From the NCBI GenBank assembly GCA_014905825.1, contig JACGCN010000086.1:1-64000 (forward strand): a stretch of DNA of 64,000 nt, given 5' to 3'. The notes under the pieces are model-generated. The model saw nothing but the letters and a program-made list of their open reading frames with translations, searched no databases and was not told the origin of the DNA. Of this stretch, positions 21,755 through 33,689 are shown piece by piece. The translations under genes and the position numbers were made by a program. Origin of the DNA: Lyophyllum atratum. Its lineage: Eukaryota > Basidiomycota > Agaricomycetes > Agaricales > Lyophyllaceae. Numbering within the stretch: the first letter of the stretch is position 1; each line of letters opens with the position of its first letter.

Positions 21755-22430
21755 GCGGCCAATTTCTTCGGGCCTATGTGGAACGCTACAATTCACCGCC
21801 CGTTCACAACTTAATAACATTTGGCTCCCAGCATATGGGAGTTTCTGATATACCTCCTTGTCGACCTTACGACTTCATCTGCCAAGTTGCACGTCGTACT
21901 ATCAAAGGTGCGGTCTACAGCAAGTGGGCGCAGGAGAATCTTGTTCAAGTTCGTACCTTCATCGAGGTCGTCGATTGACACTGATTTCAGTCTTCTAGGC
22001 CCAATACTTCCGAGATCCCACCAACATGGATGTATACCTACGTGCCAACCAGTTTCTTACTTCTATCAACAATGAGGTTTCAGCATCCCGGAACGAGACT
22101 TATGCACACAATCTTGCCTCGCTGAACAAACTGGTACTTGTTATATTCACGGAGGACAAGACAGTCGTACCAAAAGAGAGCGCATGGTTCGGGTCGGAAG
22201 CAGCACCTACTGCATTCCGCTTCAATTTGAATGATCAGCAGGATACGCTGACTTCTAGCGACAAGGTGCTCATTCCAATGCACCTCCAGCCGCTATATCA
22301 GGAGGACTGGATCGGTTTGCGGACATTGGATGAGCGAGGAGGTGTCCTCTTTGATGCATGTGTTGGGGAGCATATGCAAATTGGGGACTGTTGGGAAGGA
22401 CTGGTCAGGCAATATGTTGGTGGTTTCTAG
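21755..22430 (+). pseudogene. PPT1: Palmitoyl-protein thioesterase, 3' exons (separated from 5' exons)
   Basis: Exons 21755-21948 and 21999-22430 continue the product exactly where the 5' exons stop: GQFLRAYVERYN, then FGSQHMGVSDIPPC and KWAQENLVQAQYFRDP. The Asp of the triad is expected in FTEDKTVVPKESAWFG and the His in GEHMQIGDCW, both present. All five exons sum to 963 nt, giving 320 residues, close to the ~306 of animal PPT1. No frameshift or stop is seen in either half, so the only damage is the insertion, which agrees with its recent age. On its own this half lacks the signal peptide and the catalytic Ser. Confidence 0.88.
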
Positions 22431-22584
22431 AGCTGTATAAGTATGTATACTTCCTTGTGTATGAATATTAATAGCAATACTGTGAATACGAGAGGCGGAG
22501 TGGTTTATACAAGATCACGTGATCAATTGTGTGTTTAATGGTGAGGCCCTGGCCAAGGCTTGTTCTCGACGGCGGTGTGGCGAA

Positions 22585-25500
22585 ATGGAGAGCCCGTCGA
22601 TACTACCCAACCCGCGCCTCAGACTTTCTCGCAACGCCAACGCGTACGAATTCCCCGTCGCTGGCCCATCGCGTGACCGCTTGACAGACAACCTGAATGC
22701 TGTTGATCTCACGTCGGAGGACTCGGACAATAACGACCAAGACTACGACGAACAACCCACACCGAAGATGACTTCCACCGCCCCTCTCATGGAACCGACG
22801 GAAACCCCCGCTGCTCGCCTACGCGCTCTATTAGCTCGAACCCCTGCCTCTTCCAAATCAACCCCGATGCCACAACGTCCGTCCAACTCCCCCTCCGACA
22901 ACGAATCTGACTTCGACCCACCGAGCGGCGTGCCTCGAAGCAGTCCTAGCATGGCTAGTGAAAGCCTGAAGGACATATTCTCCCGCGCATTGCGCGATCC
23001 AGGCAATACACCACAGAAGGGCAACACCGGACCACGGCGGAATAGTATCGATACCAGTGAAGTTGAAGCTATTCCAAGAATACAACGAGAAAGAGCGAAA
23101 AACAAACTCAACCGAAAGAGTTTAAGCGACGAGGAGATTGAGAACATTTCTAGTGCGTATTTGTTTCCCTGGCCAGTGATATCACGTTAACCTCTTGCCT
23201 AGAATCCCCTCAACGCTCCGAAGCATCATTCAGATCGTCCCGAGCCGCCACGTTCGATACTTTACGCGAACAACTCATGAACCCCCAATCCCAACTCAAG
23301 GACATGCACTTCTCTGATGCTCTGTATGAAGGTAAGCTGACATCCTTACTCCCCTCAGAAGATGTTGAACTCAATTTGATATATATATCCTGTACCAGAC
23401 GATGATACCAACGACCACGCCCCATTTCTACAAGACATAAATCTTCACCCCACCACGCCCCCTGCAGCTACGAGTACGCCTCAGCAGTCTCTCCGCATGT
23501 CTGGGAGCTCCCAATATCCATTCCAATCCAGTATGTGGTTTATATACCATTCTTTATCCCAACGCTAATATTGTGGCGGCAAGATCTCATGGAACAAGAC
23601 TCGGAAATGCAGCGCGCAATTGAGGGCTTTGACAGCTACGACGCAGATGGCACCAGCCAGCGTCCAGGTAGGCCTTTCATAACTGCCCTGCCATCCCTAA
23701 TGACCTTCCTGCTAGTTTCTTTCCCTCCTCTTCCACGTACGTCGAGCATGGAGGCACGTCAACACCCGTCTTCGTGGGATACCCAACGGCAGTCTGAATC
23801 ATCGCAGTCGCAGTCGCACCAGAAGTCTTATTCAGAGGAAGGGCCTCATGAATCAATCATAACCAGGAAAAAAGGTGAAGAGCTCCTTTCCGGTGGGTTT
23901 ATTCACAAATTTGCTGGGCAAATTAACATGACATCGACCTTGTAGCATCACGCACAAGCAGTGCAGATTCCTTCTCCGCAGGCGCTCGACAATCTGACGA
24001 TCCTGATCGACTCCATGAACGTGAGAGAGAATGGAATAAACCGAAGACACCAGCTCGAGCTCACACACCAGAGTTGCATCGCCAATCCTCTCATCAGCGG
24101 TTTCCTATGAGCGAGTCACCCATCGTTGGCACAGACGCTTTGAGAACACTTTCACGTCAAGGAAGCAACGCCTCATTACGTAGTTTCGACGAAAGTTCTT
24201 CGAGAGGGAGCTCTTTTGGATCCCAAGCTGAGTGTCAGTCAAGATCAATTGTTGGCGATAGGAATGCATAGGCTGACACTCACAGCTCAGATCGTGAAAG
24301 GCTTGCTGAATTGGAAAAGGAGCGTAATGTCGAGCGAGAGCGTGAATGGAATAAACCCCATTCGAAGGCATCTCGCCCATCCTCGAGTCTTAGCGTCCAC
24401 TCACCGAGTGGGGCGGAACGCACTCGCACGCGAAGTCTAATTCAACTCGATCGTTCTCAAGCCTTATCTCCCGCCCACAATTTCCAGCACCATGACTCAT
24501 TCAAGCATTCTTCGCGAGCTGCTTCTCCCGCCAGTTCTCTGAGTGACAGCAATCATGGAAAAAATGAGTCAGAAGAAGAGGTCGACCATGAGAGGGAACG
24601 TAATTGGAATGCACTTCGACCGAAGTGGACTACACATAGCAGTCATCGACCTCCCTCTCCGCTGAAGTCTCGGTCCTCAATCGGTCGTGTGAGGGCGGAG
24701 AGTCTGAAACCCTCAGGGACGGAAAGGGGAGAGTCGTCCGTCGACTCCAGGCAACCCGTCTTGCTGTCTGCATCCCTGGCAGTTGGGGGTAGTCGGACAG
24801 GGACCAACGCAACTCCTCCCGCTCGTGCAGCTTCACCTCTCCATCCGAATAGGCCCACCGCCAGCCCACCATCCACTCATCATGAAAATCCCAGATCACA
24901 CAAGTTTCCGCGAACTGAGTCACCTGCTCCGCGTCCACAGTCGCCTTCACTCCCTACTGCGGGCACCAAAGGTAGAGAAAAAGACCCGGAACGAAAGCAT
25001 CCATCTAAACCCTTCAATGACGCAACTTCCTCTGAATCCTTGTCGCATCCTCCTGCATCCTCCTCTAAGATAGGTTCGCACACTGGGTATTCCCTTGTGA
25101 GAAATCGGAACCCTCTACCGCCCATTGAACTAGAAACTCCAGAACGACCATCGCTGTCGCATGGAAGGGCCCTTTTGTCACCCTCGCCGAGCGGAAGACC
25201 AATTAGCAGGAACTCTGGCTCTGTCGAACCCAGTGGTATTCCTGTTCGTTCACCGAAGAAGTCCAAATGGTCCTCCAAATTCCATGCGCAAATCAATGGA
25301 GTTCCTCCGACTATCAACCTTGAACGCATTCAGTCACAGGCTGATGTAGATATCTTAGTACCAAGCGTAAAAGTCAATCACCCCCAAGAGGAAAGAGATG
25401 GTACGTCTCATACACTTCCTTGTGTGATGAGCAACTGATGGTTTGCAGAAAATGAGCAGACTGACGTTGGAGACCTTTCGGAAGAGCGGACACCCACAAT

Positions 25501-27508
25501 CGGAACGATTCCTCCACCACCTCTCGAAACCCCCGAATATACACCGCCGCGATCCCCTTCACCTTCACCACAGAACCTAGCCGCTAACGATGAAAGTCGC
25601 CTTCAGAAGGCGCTAGGCTCTGTCAGTACCATTGTACCACAGGCATCTATGAACACGACTATCGATCAGACTCCGCTCCAAGAGTTGTCACCTCCCCCAT
25701 CTCCCCCAACGCAATCACCCCCGCATCATCCTCACTCTTCGCCAAGGTCTTTTCTCTCGACCCCTCCACGGCGCCCTTTATCGCATGCATCAAGACTCGA
25801 ATTCCAAACACCTTCGCCGCCCAAGAATCTGCCCGAGCTTCCCGGGCCTCCGCCATCCTCTTCGGAGGACGAAACTGGTAATGAAACCGGCCGAACACCC
25901 TTGCGCTCCGATCTGACAGTGATGAAGACCCCTCGACCCCCTGGCGCATGGGACTCCACGCATGCATACCCAGAGCAGAATGACGAGCGCTCCTCTTCTT
26001 CATTAGGAGATATCAGTGTCGAACAAGGCAACAGTCGTTCCCGGACGCCGATTCGCGCATTGCGCTCTGATCTGACATCGACAAAGACCCCGAGACCGCC
26101 GGGCGCATGGGCCACACCTGTCCCCTCTTCATCCCGGGAACCTCCTACGCTAACGCGTTCACTGTCAGGTGATACTGACGAAGAATGCGACAGTGGGCTT
26201 GCCACCCCTATCGCCTCACTCTCCAGGGCATCCTCTCTGCCTGCTCAGACACCGCGGCCACCTGGAGCATGGACGGCGACCCCCGCAGCTCGGAAAAGCA
26301 TCCTTAAAGTTCGGTTTGATACACAAAGTGACTCTCCTAACGGCAATCCTACGACGGGTTCTTCGAGAAATCCTTTGGAGAATATCACAAACGCGTCAAC
26401 GCGGACGGACGATGTTTCTGTGAGCACCGAAAGCTCACTTGGGCCTCACAAGGATGAGGTCTTGTCACGGGGACGTATGCCAGAAGTAAGTTCACCTGCA
26501 ACTCCTGCGTCCAGGCGCCTCCAGAGCCCCTCTCGAAAAAGTCCTGGAATCCGTATTCTAGACGCATTTGGCAGGGAGGTTGTCAAAGACGAATCCCAGC
26601 CCAGGCCCAGTAGCCCAAAGAGCAAGGGCGGCATACGCATTGTCGACGCTATGGGCAGGGAGGTGGGCGCGAGCGACCAGAGGTCTCTCGACGTTACCGA
26701 TAACCCTGAGGAGCCTTTGATGCATGCTGAAGCTGTGGTACGTGTCCGTCAACGCGTGGCCGACCTGGCAGAAGATCTAGATGCTATGGCAAGGTATTGA
26801 TTTGTGTTTGCCTTTCCCGCATCCCCGGAGTTCATCAATTTGGGTTCTAGGACAAATGAAGACGCCTGGATCGATTTTGCTCGCCTGCAGGAGCTTAGAA
26901 AAGTGTCTGAAGTAGCTCGAGCGGCAAGAATGGAGATTGGTCAGGCTATATCATCGAACGACGCGGACTTGCAGAGTAAATTAGGACCCTTGCGGAGGAG
27001 TATGAGGAAGAGCGGCTTGTTCGTAAGTCTGTTGAGCGTCATTAGTTACCTCACATTTGTTGAATCGCTTTCGACCAGATGTCTTCAGCAGCCGGTCGTC
27101 GTTGGCCGAGCTCGTGGGTTTTTTGGGCCGCCGTGGTTGGGCAACTGCTTTTTATCTGTATCATGTATCGGTACGTCCATCTATCCCATGCATTAGTTCG
27201 AGAATGACATTGTTTTCAGTTTGACAATAACGCGAGCGCGAGACCTTTTTCTCACCACATATTATGATCCATTCTATCCAAGTCTTCATCTATATACCTC
27301 AAGACCTGATCCCCTCCGTCTTTCCATGCATTCCTCTTCGGGTGCGTCTTGGTTTTCTATTCCCGATACCCTTCATCGCGAGGGCTGGAAGGCATCATCA
27401 CGGAAAATATGGGAAAACTTCTCAATAGTTGTTTGGGATTGCCAACAGCTCCTCTGGAAGACCTTGGGCGATGGAGCTACAGAGAGCTCTTCCTGGCCTC
27501 CGACTTAG
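22585..27508 (+). CDS. Large Ser/Pro-rich protein with C-terminal membrane anchor, function unknown
   Basis: Eleven exons (22585-23152, 23203-23331, 23399-23530, 23584-23667, 23716-23892, 23946-24231, 24286-25400, 25449-26793, 26851-27022, 27079-27170, 27220-27508) all keep phase and give 1462 residues. Most of it is low-complexity Ser/Pro. Repeated short motifs stand out: EREREWNKP-type at about residues 390, 475 and 560; PRPPGAW three times near 990, 1043 and 1097; GIRILDAFGREV and GIRIVDAMGREV near 1200-1225. A coiled-coil-like stretch (VRVRQRVADLAEDLDAM to LQELRKVSEVARAA) precedes one transmembrane helix (SSWVFWAAVVGQLLFICIMY, about 1347-1367). A ~95-residue tail follows, ending SSSWPPT. 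The shape (long disordered region, coiled coil, single C-terminal helix, short tail) suits a nuclear-envelope or ER tail-anchored protein. The family is not recognised. Confidence 0.75.
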
Positions 27509-27633
27509 CTTATATCTCTCGCATCTCGCATCTATATCCTTATCTTATGACATGTGTAAATTATGGTATTTTATATTTGTATGTGACTTGATTATGGCTA
27601 GATGGGAACTTAGGCCTATCTTCGAATTGTGTC

Positions 27634-30051
27634 ATGAACTCACCACCACCACCACCAACCTTGTTCTCAATACTTCAAAATTTTCAAAAACATGATATTG
27701 TGCCCGTCAATACATCGCATCCGTTTGCCACCTCCGCAGAGCAATCTTGCTCTAACGTACAAGACATCGTCAACACCGCTGATGCACTGGCTCATGCCCT
27801 CAGTATCTACTCGTCTACAACTTTTGCCAACCCCAAGCTAGTCTCTCTACTCCGCCAGCATTCAGCAATAGACCATACACTCCACCAGGTCAGATTTCTA
27901 CGCTTCTGACCCGTTCCCAGCTTACTCGGGGTTCTGCAGTCCGACCGGAGCACACATCAAATTATCGAAGCGCTAAGGACACGATCTGGCTCCAAGTACG
28001 GCGAAGACGTACCACTGGATCCAGCGGCCGTCGTGGACTGGTGTATCTCTCGCCTAGAAACATGGGGAACCTCTGCCGGGATGGAAACGTTCAAGGATGA
28101 CGGACGCGAAGGAGGTATCAGCGTGGTGTTAGGAGGGAAGGTACTTGTTATTGACGTCGATTTTTCTGTCGACAAGAATGATCCTCTCAAACCGAGAATC
28201 ACCGTCTCCAATGTCAAGACTTCGTACGCGATCGCGAACTCTGAAGGCTCGACGTCGAACAGCGCTGGGTCGCTGTCATTGGATGCATTCCTCCGCGTCA
28301 GCATCGAAACTTTCTGCGTCGAGGTACAAAAGCCGGAGGACGTCCGAAACCTCGAGGAGGCAGCGAGACTCGGGACGATCATCTTGGAACAGCTCCGCTA
28401 CCTGGTCATGCTTGACAGATTGGCTGCGCGAAAGGAAGATGGTGGTTTGAGGTGGTTTGTTGATCTCGACGAGCTATGTCCTGTCCTAGAGGCCTTTGCA
28501 AAGAGTGAAGCAGAAGTCGTAGCATCGTACGTCTCGTACATTTCTTATATATCCTTACTATATAATACATCTTATTCCGAAACAGCTCGTTATCTCTCGC
28601 TCAAGCGCCTCTTGACATTTATCTTCTGCGCTCTCATGCACTGCCCCTTCCCTACTTGACTTCGCCTTCAATCTCTTTTCTTGTCCACCTGTCCCCGCTT
28701 GCGTACCTCACGCTTTTGAAGAAACCCAAACAGCCGACCCTCGCACAAGGCGATTCAAACCTCCCTCCACTGGATGTACCATTCCCGTTGCTACGCTCGC
28801 ATATCTCTTCCGTACCACCAGGAGTGGCGCTCGCAACACTCTCCTTGATGAACGCGCATGCTGGGCAAATCTTTCCGACAACAATGTCTATGCCCACATT
28901 TACTGCGCGTCCTACGTTTCCACTTGCCCAACAAGGTTCTGATCTGGAGCATATGTTCCCTCAAACGTTGGATATATCTGCACCTATGGTACTCTCTGAC
29001 GAGCCCGAGACGAATAAGCAGTATACCTGGATATTAGATTTCACGAATGGTGGTAAAAATCCTGGTATCGTCATGAGTCAGACACGGATGAGAGAGATAG
29101 AGCTTGTCGTCAATCCACTTGGGGGAGTCGATTCCTTGAACCATGTGTCATTGATGTCGTTTGGAACTGGGAGCTGGGTGGATCTCCTTGTGCGTTCTTA
29201 AGGTCATCGTTTGTGGGCCAAGCTCACCCGATCTACGTTCAAGCTCAATTCCGAAGCATCGGTATTTCCTGAAAGGTATACCGCTTTATATGCATGTTGA
29301 TTTCCAGTCACTTCTGTGCACAAATTATTTACTTGCGTGGTACAGACATCGCCAACCTCTGCGCACCCACCGTTGCAGCTGCGTCTAGCTGCCCCAGATG
29401 AGCCAGGTTTCCGACTGGAAAAGGTACCTGTTCACAACATGAAAGAAGTTTGGGGAATTTTAGAGGTGGGATTCACAAGCTTACATTAAACGCGCGTGCT
29501 GAAACTCTTCCTGACGTTAGGTCGTACGAGAGCAATGTTGGCTAAATGAAATTCTCTCTGGATGTCAGTGGAGAGCCGAAGGTTCGGAAAGCAGCGGAGA
29601 CGAACTGCCGAAAGAAAGTCCAGCAACAGAGGAGGAATTGCAAGCCGTTCTTACTGGTCCGTACTCGCGAAAAAATACCTACAATGTTTCTATCTAACTG
29701 CGCACAGGCAACCTTCCACCGCGCAAAATCCCTGTGAACATATTCGTACCGTCGCACAACATCGCGACCGATGCACTATTCCAGACACCAGACCTTGAGG
29801 GTATATCCATCCCGCAAATACAACCTCGGCGGCCCAGGATTGTGATGACGTCTCCGGAGCGACCACCGATCTCTGGTTTGGTAGAGATCACCGTGACCTA
29901 CGATGAAACTAGACCACGGGGCATTGCTATCGAAATCAACGGGGCGATGGGCTCTGACTTTGAGGCCGATGTCCTAGAGGAGATTTTCCGTCGCGGTGGG
30001 GCTTTGGGACTATCCGGTCGAGTCTGGTCGAAGGCTCACGGATCCTTGTAA
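27634..30051 (+). CDS. MED1: Mediator complex subunit 1
   Basis: Starts MNSPPPPPTLFSILQ. With a 51-nt first intron (from 27889) the frame continues SDRSTHQIIEALRTRSG. The next exon holds GISVVLGGKVLVIDVDFS ... PRITVSNVKTSYA, the typical beta-rich core of fungal Med1. It is followed by helices (LEEAARLGTIILEQLRYLVML) and later blocks YTWILDFTNGG and ELVVNPLGGVDSL. The C-terminal exon reads IPVNIFVPSHN ... ISGLVEITVTYDETRP and stops at 30051. Known role: a subunit of the Mediator middle module, linking activators to RNA polymerase II in the nucleus. About six introns are present; borders near 28527-28590 and 29190-29400 are approximate. Only 125 bp separates it from the upstream gene on the same strand. 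Confidence 0.8.
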
Positions 30052-30429
30052 TATAAGTAGCTATGTGCAGGACGTAGATGACGATATGATCATAATTTCT
30101 TGGAACCTGTCGGTATCATTGTTGGCAGCCTTACCACTGACACCGTGACCACGTTGAACGTTGAACGTTAACCACCTCCGAGAACATATTGGTATACCAG
30201 ACCAAAAGTCAAGGCGGACTTGTTGCTTAAGTCGGCATTATGACCGAGCCGCTTCGTAGTAAACATGTCATGTCTAGACTGGTGGACATGAGATGCGGCA
30301 CTTATGGGGGAAGGTTGTAGACCCCCTTCTGAGTGTGTCTCTGGGAATATCTTGGATTTCGGAGAGAACAGTCTCAACCTCGAAGTTGGGTGGGTTTCAA
30401 TAAAATCACATTCTACCAAAAGCACATGT
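30052..30429. other. Convergent intergenic region
   Basis: Lies between the 3' ends of MED1 and the mitochondrial-type membrane protein gene. It contains a tandem GTTGAACGTTGAACGTT at about 30153-30169. No coding sign. Confidence 0.45.
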
Positions 30430-31185
30430 CTATTTGCCTGCTTCAGAGTACGTATCATCGACCGCTGTCTTGCCCTTGGAGCCCAATCGTCCAGCAAGAG
30501 CGCGCAGTTCTTCGAGCCCTTCGCCGAGCTTTTCCTTGGCGGCTGGGACTTTGTTAAGCAAAGGAGCTCGTACTCTCGTTCCATACGCCTGGAGTTCGCC
30601 TAACCGTTGCCTCAATACTGCCATGACCTCCAGAGCAGCCTGCGGACCCTCCTTGTTGCTGTCGACTACCCTTTGTATTTCTTCCAATGTCTTGTTCGCA
30701 ATTGCATTCGCTTCTTCGCTATTTGCCTCTGCGACCTCCTCGAGAGAGTCGAACGCGCTGTCGACAAGGATCTCTGCGCCTGGAATACCGGCAACATAGG
30801 CTTTAGAGATCTTTCTGAGGTACTCTGCTGCTCGAGTCGGTAGACGTTTGGAAAGAGATCGCTTGGCTTCTTCAACGTACGCCTTGGTGCGTTTCGTGGT
30901 TTCAACGACCTGTCTCAGAGGGGAGAAGTGGTACCAGGTATATCCTATGGGAAGGACAGTGAGCAAGCGCTGTGCTTAAGGTGGTAATAAGTACTTACCA
31001 GCGACGATCACAAGTGAGCCGCCAAGGACACCGGCAAGAAGGTGGGAAACAAGTCCTCTTGTGGAGGAGTTTAGCGACGACGGTTCAGATGGGAGTCTAC
31101 GAGGGGGAGGTCGATGTATAGATCTAACAAATCGTGAAGAATTGCGGGATACATTCGTTGTAAGGCGCAGGAGATTCGATGACAT
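30430..31185 (-). CDS. Probable mitochondrial membrane protein, function unknown
   Basis: Two exons (30999-31185 and 30430-30944) join in phase to 233 residues. The N-terminus is Arg/Ser-rich without acidic residues (MSSNLLRLTTNVSRNSSRFV ...), like a mitochondrial targeting signal. One transmembrane helix follows (LVSHLLAGVLGGSLVIVAGYTWY). The rest is a long amphipathic, Lys/Glu/Ala-rich helical region with coiled-coil character (TTKRTKAYVEEAKRSL, LEEVAEANSEEANAIANKTL). I do not recognise the family; the topology suggests an inner-membrane anchor with a helical domain in matrix or intermembrane space. It is transcribed in the same direction as RPL12, whose stop lies 198 bp upstream. Confidence 0.7.
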
Positions 31186-31383
31186 GGCAAGTGACTTGCG
31201 AACCAGAAACTACGCAACGTACATATAGGTGTGGACGGCAAGAGTTGCGTACGCGTGATGGGATCAGCCGAAGGGCTTACGTATCGATGAAGGATCATAT
31301 CCATCTGAACTTACAGGGACGGCTTCCAATGAGTTTTTAAATGTTTCGAGAGAGACGACAATATGAGATGAAAGGTGTCATGT

Positions 31384-32043
31384 CTACTCATCAGGAACCT
31401 CAACGTCTCCAGAGTTGATCCCGTCGATAACATCATGTGGAGGTTGACCGTCAATTGTGCATCCGACACTCTGGGCGGTACCCAAGATCTCCTTCACGCA
31501 GCCCGACAGCTCCTTCGCCAGCGACTTGGCCTTCATTATCCGTGCAATGTCGACGATCTCGTCCAGCGTCACGTTTCCGTTGTGCTTGATGTTCTTCTCC
31601 TTCTTCCGGTCACGCGGGGGCTCTGAAAACGAGGGCGTCAGACTTTCAACGCAGATGTACGGGAGAGGTTGCACGCACCTTTGAGCGCGCGGATGACGAG
31701 AGAGGAGGCGGAGGGAACGACAGAGACGGCGGCTTGACGGTTTTGGATTGTGAGTTGGACGGTTACCCGTAGACCCTTCCATGCGGAGGTGGCTTTGGCA
31801 ATGTCTTCTCCGACCTTTTTGGGTGACTATACCAGGAGATGAGCATAAAGCAGCATAGGACACGATCTAAGCAGCGCACCAGACCAAGGGGACCGATTTT
31901 AGGAGCTAGTGCAGACGAAGCACCAACCTCACCACCTGTCGCGCGCAGGTAGATGATCTTAATTTCATTCGGGTCCTAAGAGCAAAGGTCAGCGATACGA
32001 GAGGTCGGCCTAAGAACGATGATCGCACAAGTTTTGGGGCCAT
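31384..32043 (-). CDS. RPL12: 60S ribosomal protein L12 (uL11)
   Basis: Four exons (32029-32043, 31880-31975, 31679-31826, 31384-31622) join in phase to exactly 165 residues, the standard length. The first exon encodes only MAPKL. Then follow [31 protein letters not shown], the block [13 protein letters not shown] and [17 protein letters not shown]. The C-terminal RNA-binding domain has [15 protein letters not shown] and [18 protein letters not shown], ending DDV-type acid residues. The protein binds the 28S rRNA GTPase-centre stalk base. The very short first exon with an intron right after the start is typical of fungal ribosomal protein genes. It is divergent from the cyclin gene (231 bp between starts). 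Confidence 0.97.
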
Positions 32044-32274
32044 TGGGGTCGGGAGGTGTGGTGGACGGGCGAGATGGCCTACTACACTGTCTAACACCGC
32101 GCGTGTGCACAAATTAGAGTTTAGACCCCGACGGACTCAACTGTACAGCTCCAGGCTCCTAGCCAGGCTGCTGTTTGGTAATGTTGTGCGTGACCGTCTG
32201 GTGATCGGTTCAACTTCGATCAAGCAGTAGGACGACCTCAGACGCCAACCACGGCTGCCGCGTGCAATGGATCT

Positions 32275-33325
32275 ATGGAATCCTCAGGAAGGGTCGAACT
32301 GCCGGCCGCCTTCGAGGATGCACCCATGGATCAACTCGTTCAGCTCATAGGTACGACTTTGCCTCTTCTACTTTCCCTAGCTCAACAGACCCTCTCCAGC
32401 CGATATGCTGGACCGATTGATGGCACATAATGACCAAATCCCTCTTCTTCCGTGAGTGGGTTGTATTCAATTCTTTCCTGAAGCTTCTTACCGGTATCAT
32501 TAGCGAGAGTCTGACGCGTTTCCATTCGCGATCGGCTCCCAGCATCACGGTTCTCGACTATCTGAAACGCATTGTCAAATTTACAAATGTCGAAGTGCGT
32601 GTTATTCGACACACGCCCACAACTGCTGTAACTCAACTTGTTTCACGTCGCAGAAGTCGTGTCTTCTGATCACCTTGCACTACATCGATCAGATTTGCGC
32701 TGGCATGCCATTATTCACCCTCTCATCGCTCACCTGTCACCGCTTCATCATCGCATCCGTCACGGTCTCCAGCAAGGGGCTCTGCGACGCGTTCTGTACT
32801 AACAGTCTCTACGCCAAGGTCGGCGGGATATCTGTGACCGAACTCAACATCCTAGAACGGGAGTTTCTCTCGGCGATCGATTGGCGACTGACGGTTAGCA
32901 GCTTTCATTTCTATCATTGATTCCGCACCCCTGCACCGTCGCATGCACCTCTGGCATTGAAATTCGTCCTCAACCCTTATTCCCAATAGTGCACACGAGA
33001 ACTTCTCCAGGATTACTACGTCAATCTTGTGCGGACGAATAGCTCCGGCCAATTCACAATTGTTAAATCGCAATCACCAACCAGTACCCTGTCTGACAGT
33101 GATGTAGACATGGACAGCGGGCAGTCTCGTCCTCCGTCACCATCCGATGCTGTGCCCCACGTTCGCCATCGCCATCGCCCGTCCGTTCACGAAACATCGA
33201 CAATTTTGATCGACCCGGCCACGATTACGCAGGACGTCACTCGTCGTCCGACCGTTGAACAGAATATGGCTTTCGCCGCACTTCGGGAATCACAAGGCCC
33301 CGCAGACAAAGGAGATAAAGGATAG
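32275..33325 (+). CDS. PHO80-type cyclin
   Basis: The start at 32275 (MESSGRVELPAAFEDAPMDQ) is chosen because the earlier ATG at 32267 opens a dead frame. Exons join as LIADMLDRLMAHNDQIPLLP, then ESLTRFHSRSAPSITVLDYL and KRIVKFTNVE. The cyclin box core follows: LLITLHYIDQICAGMPLF, HRFIIASVTVSSKGLCDAFC, YAKVGGISVTELNILEREFL and DWRLT. This is the pattern of Pho80/Pcl6/Pcl7-type cyclins that bind a Pho85/Cdk5-like kinase; FHSRSAPSI and AKVGGIS are characteristic. The tail after the box is Ser/Pro-rich and ends DKGDKG. A role in phosphate or nutrient signalling is inferred from the family only. Confidence 0.88.
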
Positions 33326-33689
33326 TGGACCTCACTCTAATACATTTTTTAATACTCTCAGGAGGCAACGACATTAAATATGCTAGGACGCTATTTATCT
33401 GTATGAGTAAACAAGGAAATTGCAATGGTTGAACATAAGTTGGTTAATGATAAGGAGGGGGCTGCACGACGACTGCGGAATATACAGAGTCCAAGAGTTC
33501 CATGAGGGGGGAGACCTAGGGAGGTTCGTTCGACAAACATCGAATGATAATATCATCGTTTGCTGACGGCGTACCGTGACATAAAGCTACTTTACCAATA
33601 CAACGCGACAGAAATTGCCAGATTCGTTCCGCGCATCGTCCTTACGAACACACGTACGAAACCGTCGAGTCCATGTTCACGCCCATCCT
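33326..33689. other. Convergent intergenic region
   Basis: 364 bp between the 3' ends of the cyclin gene and the protein kinase gene. AT-rich with possible polyadenylation signals; no coding sign. Confidence 0.45.

Noticed and set aside
31390..31700. Plus-strand frames opposite RPL12
   Set aside because: Antisense to the well-supported, phase-checked RPL12 exons.
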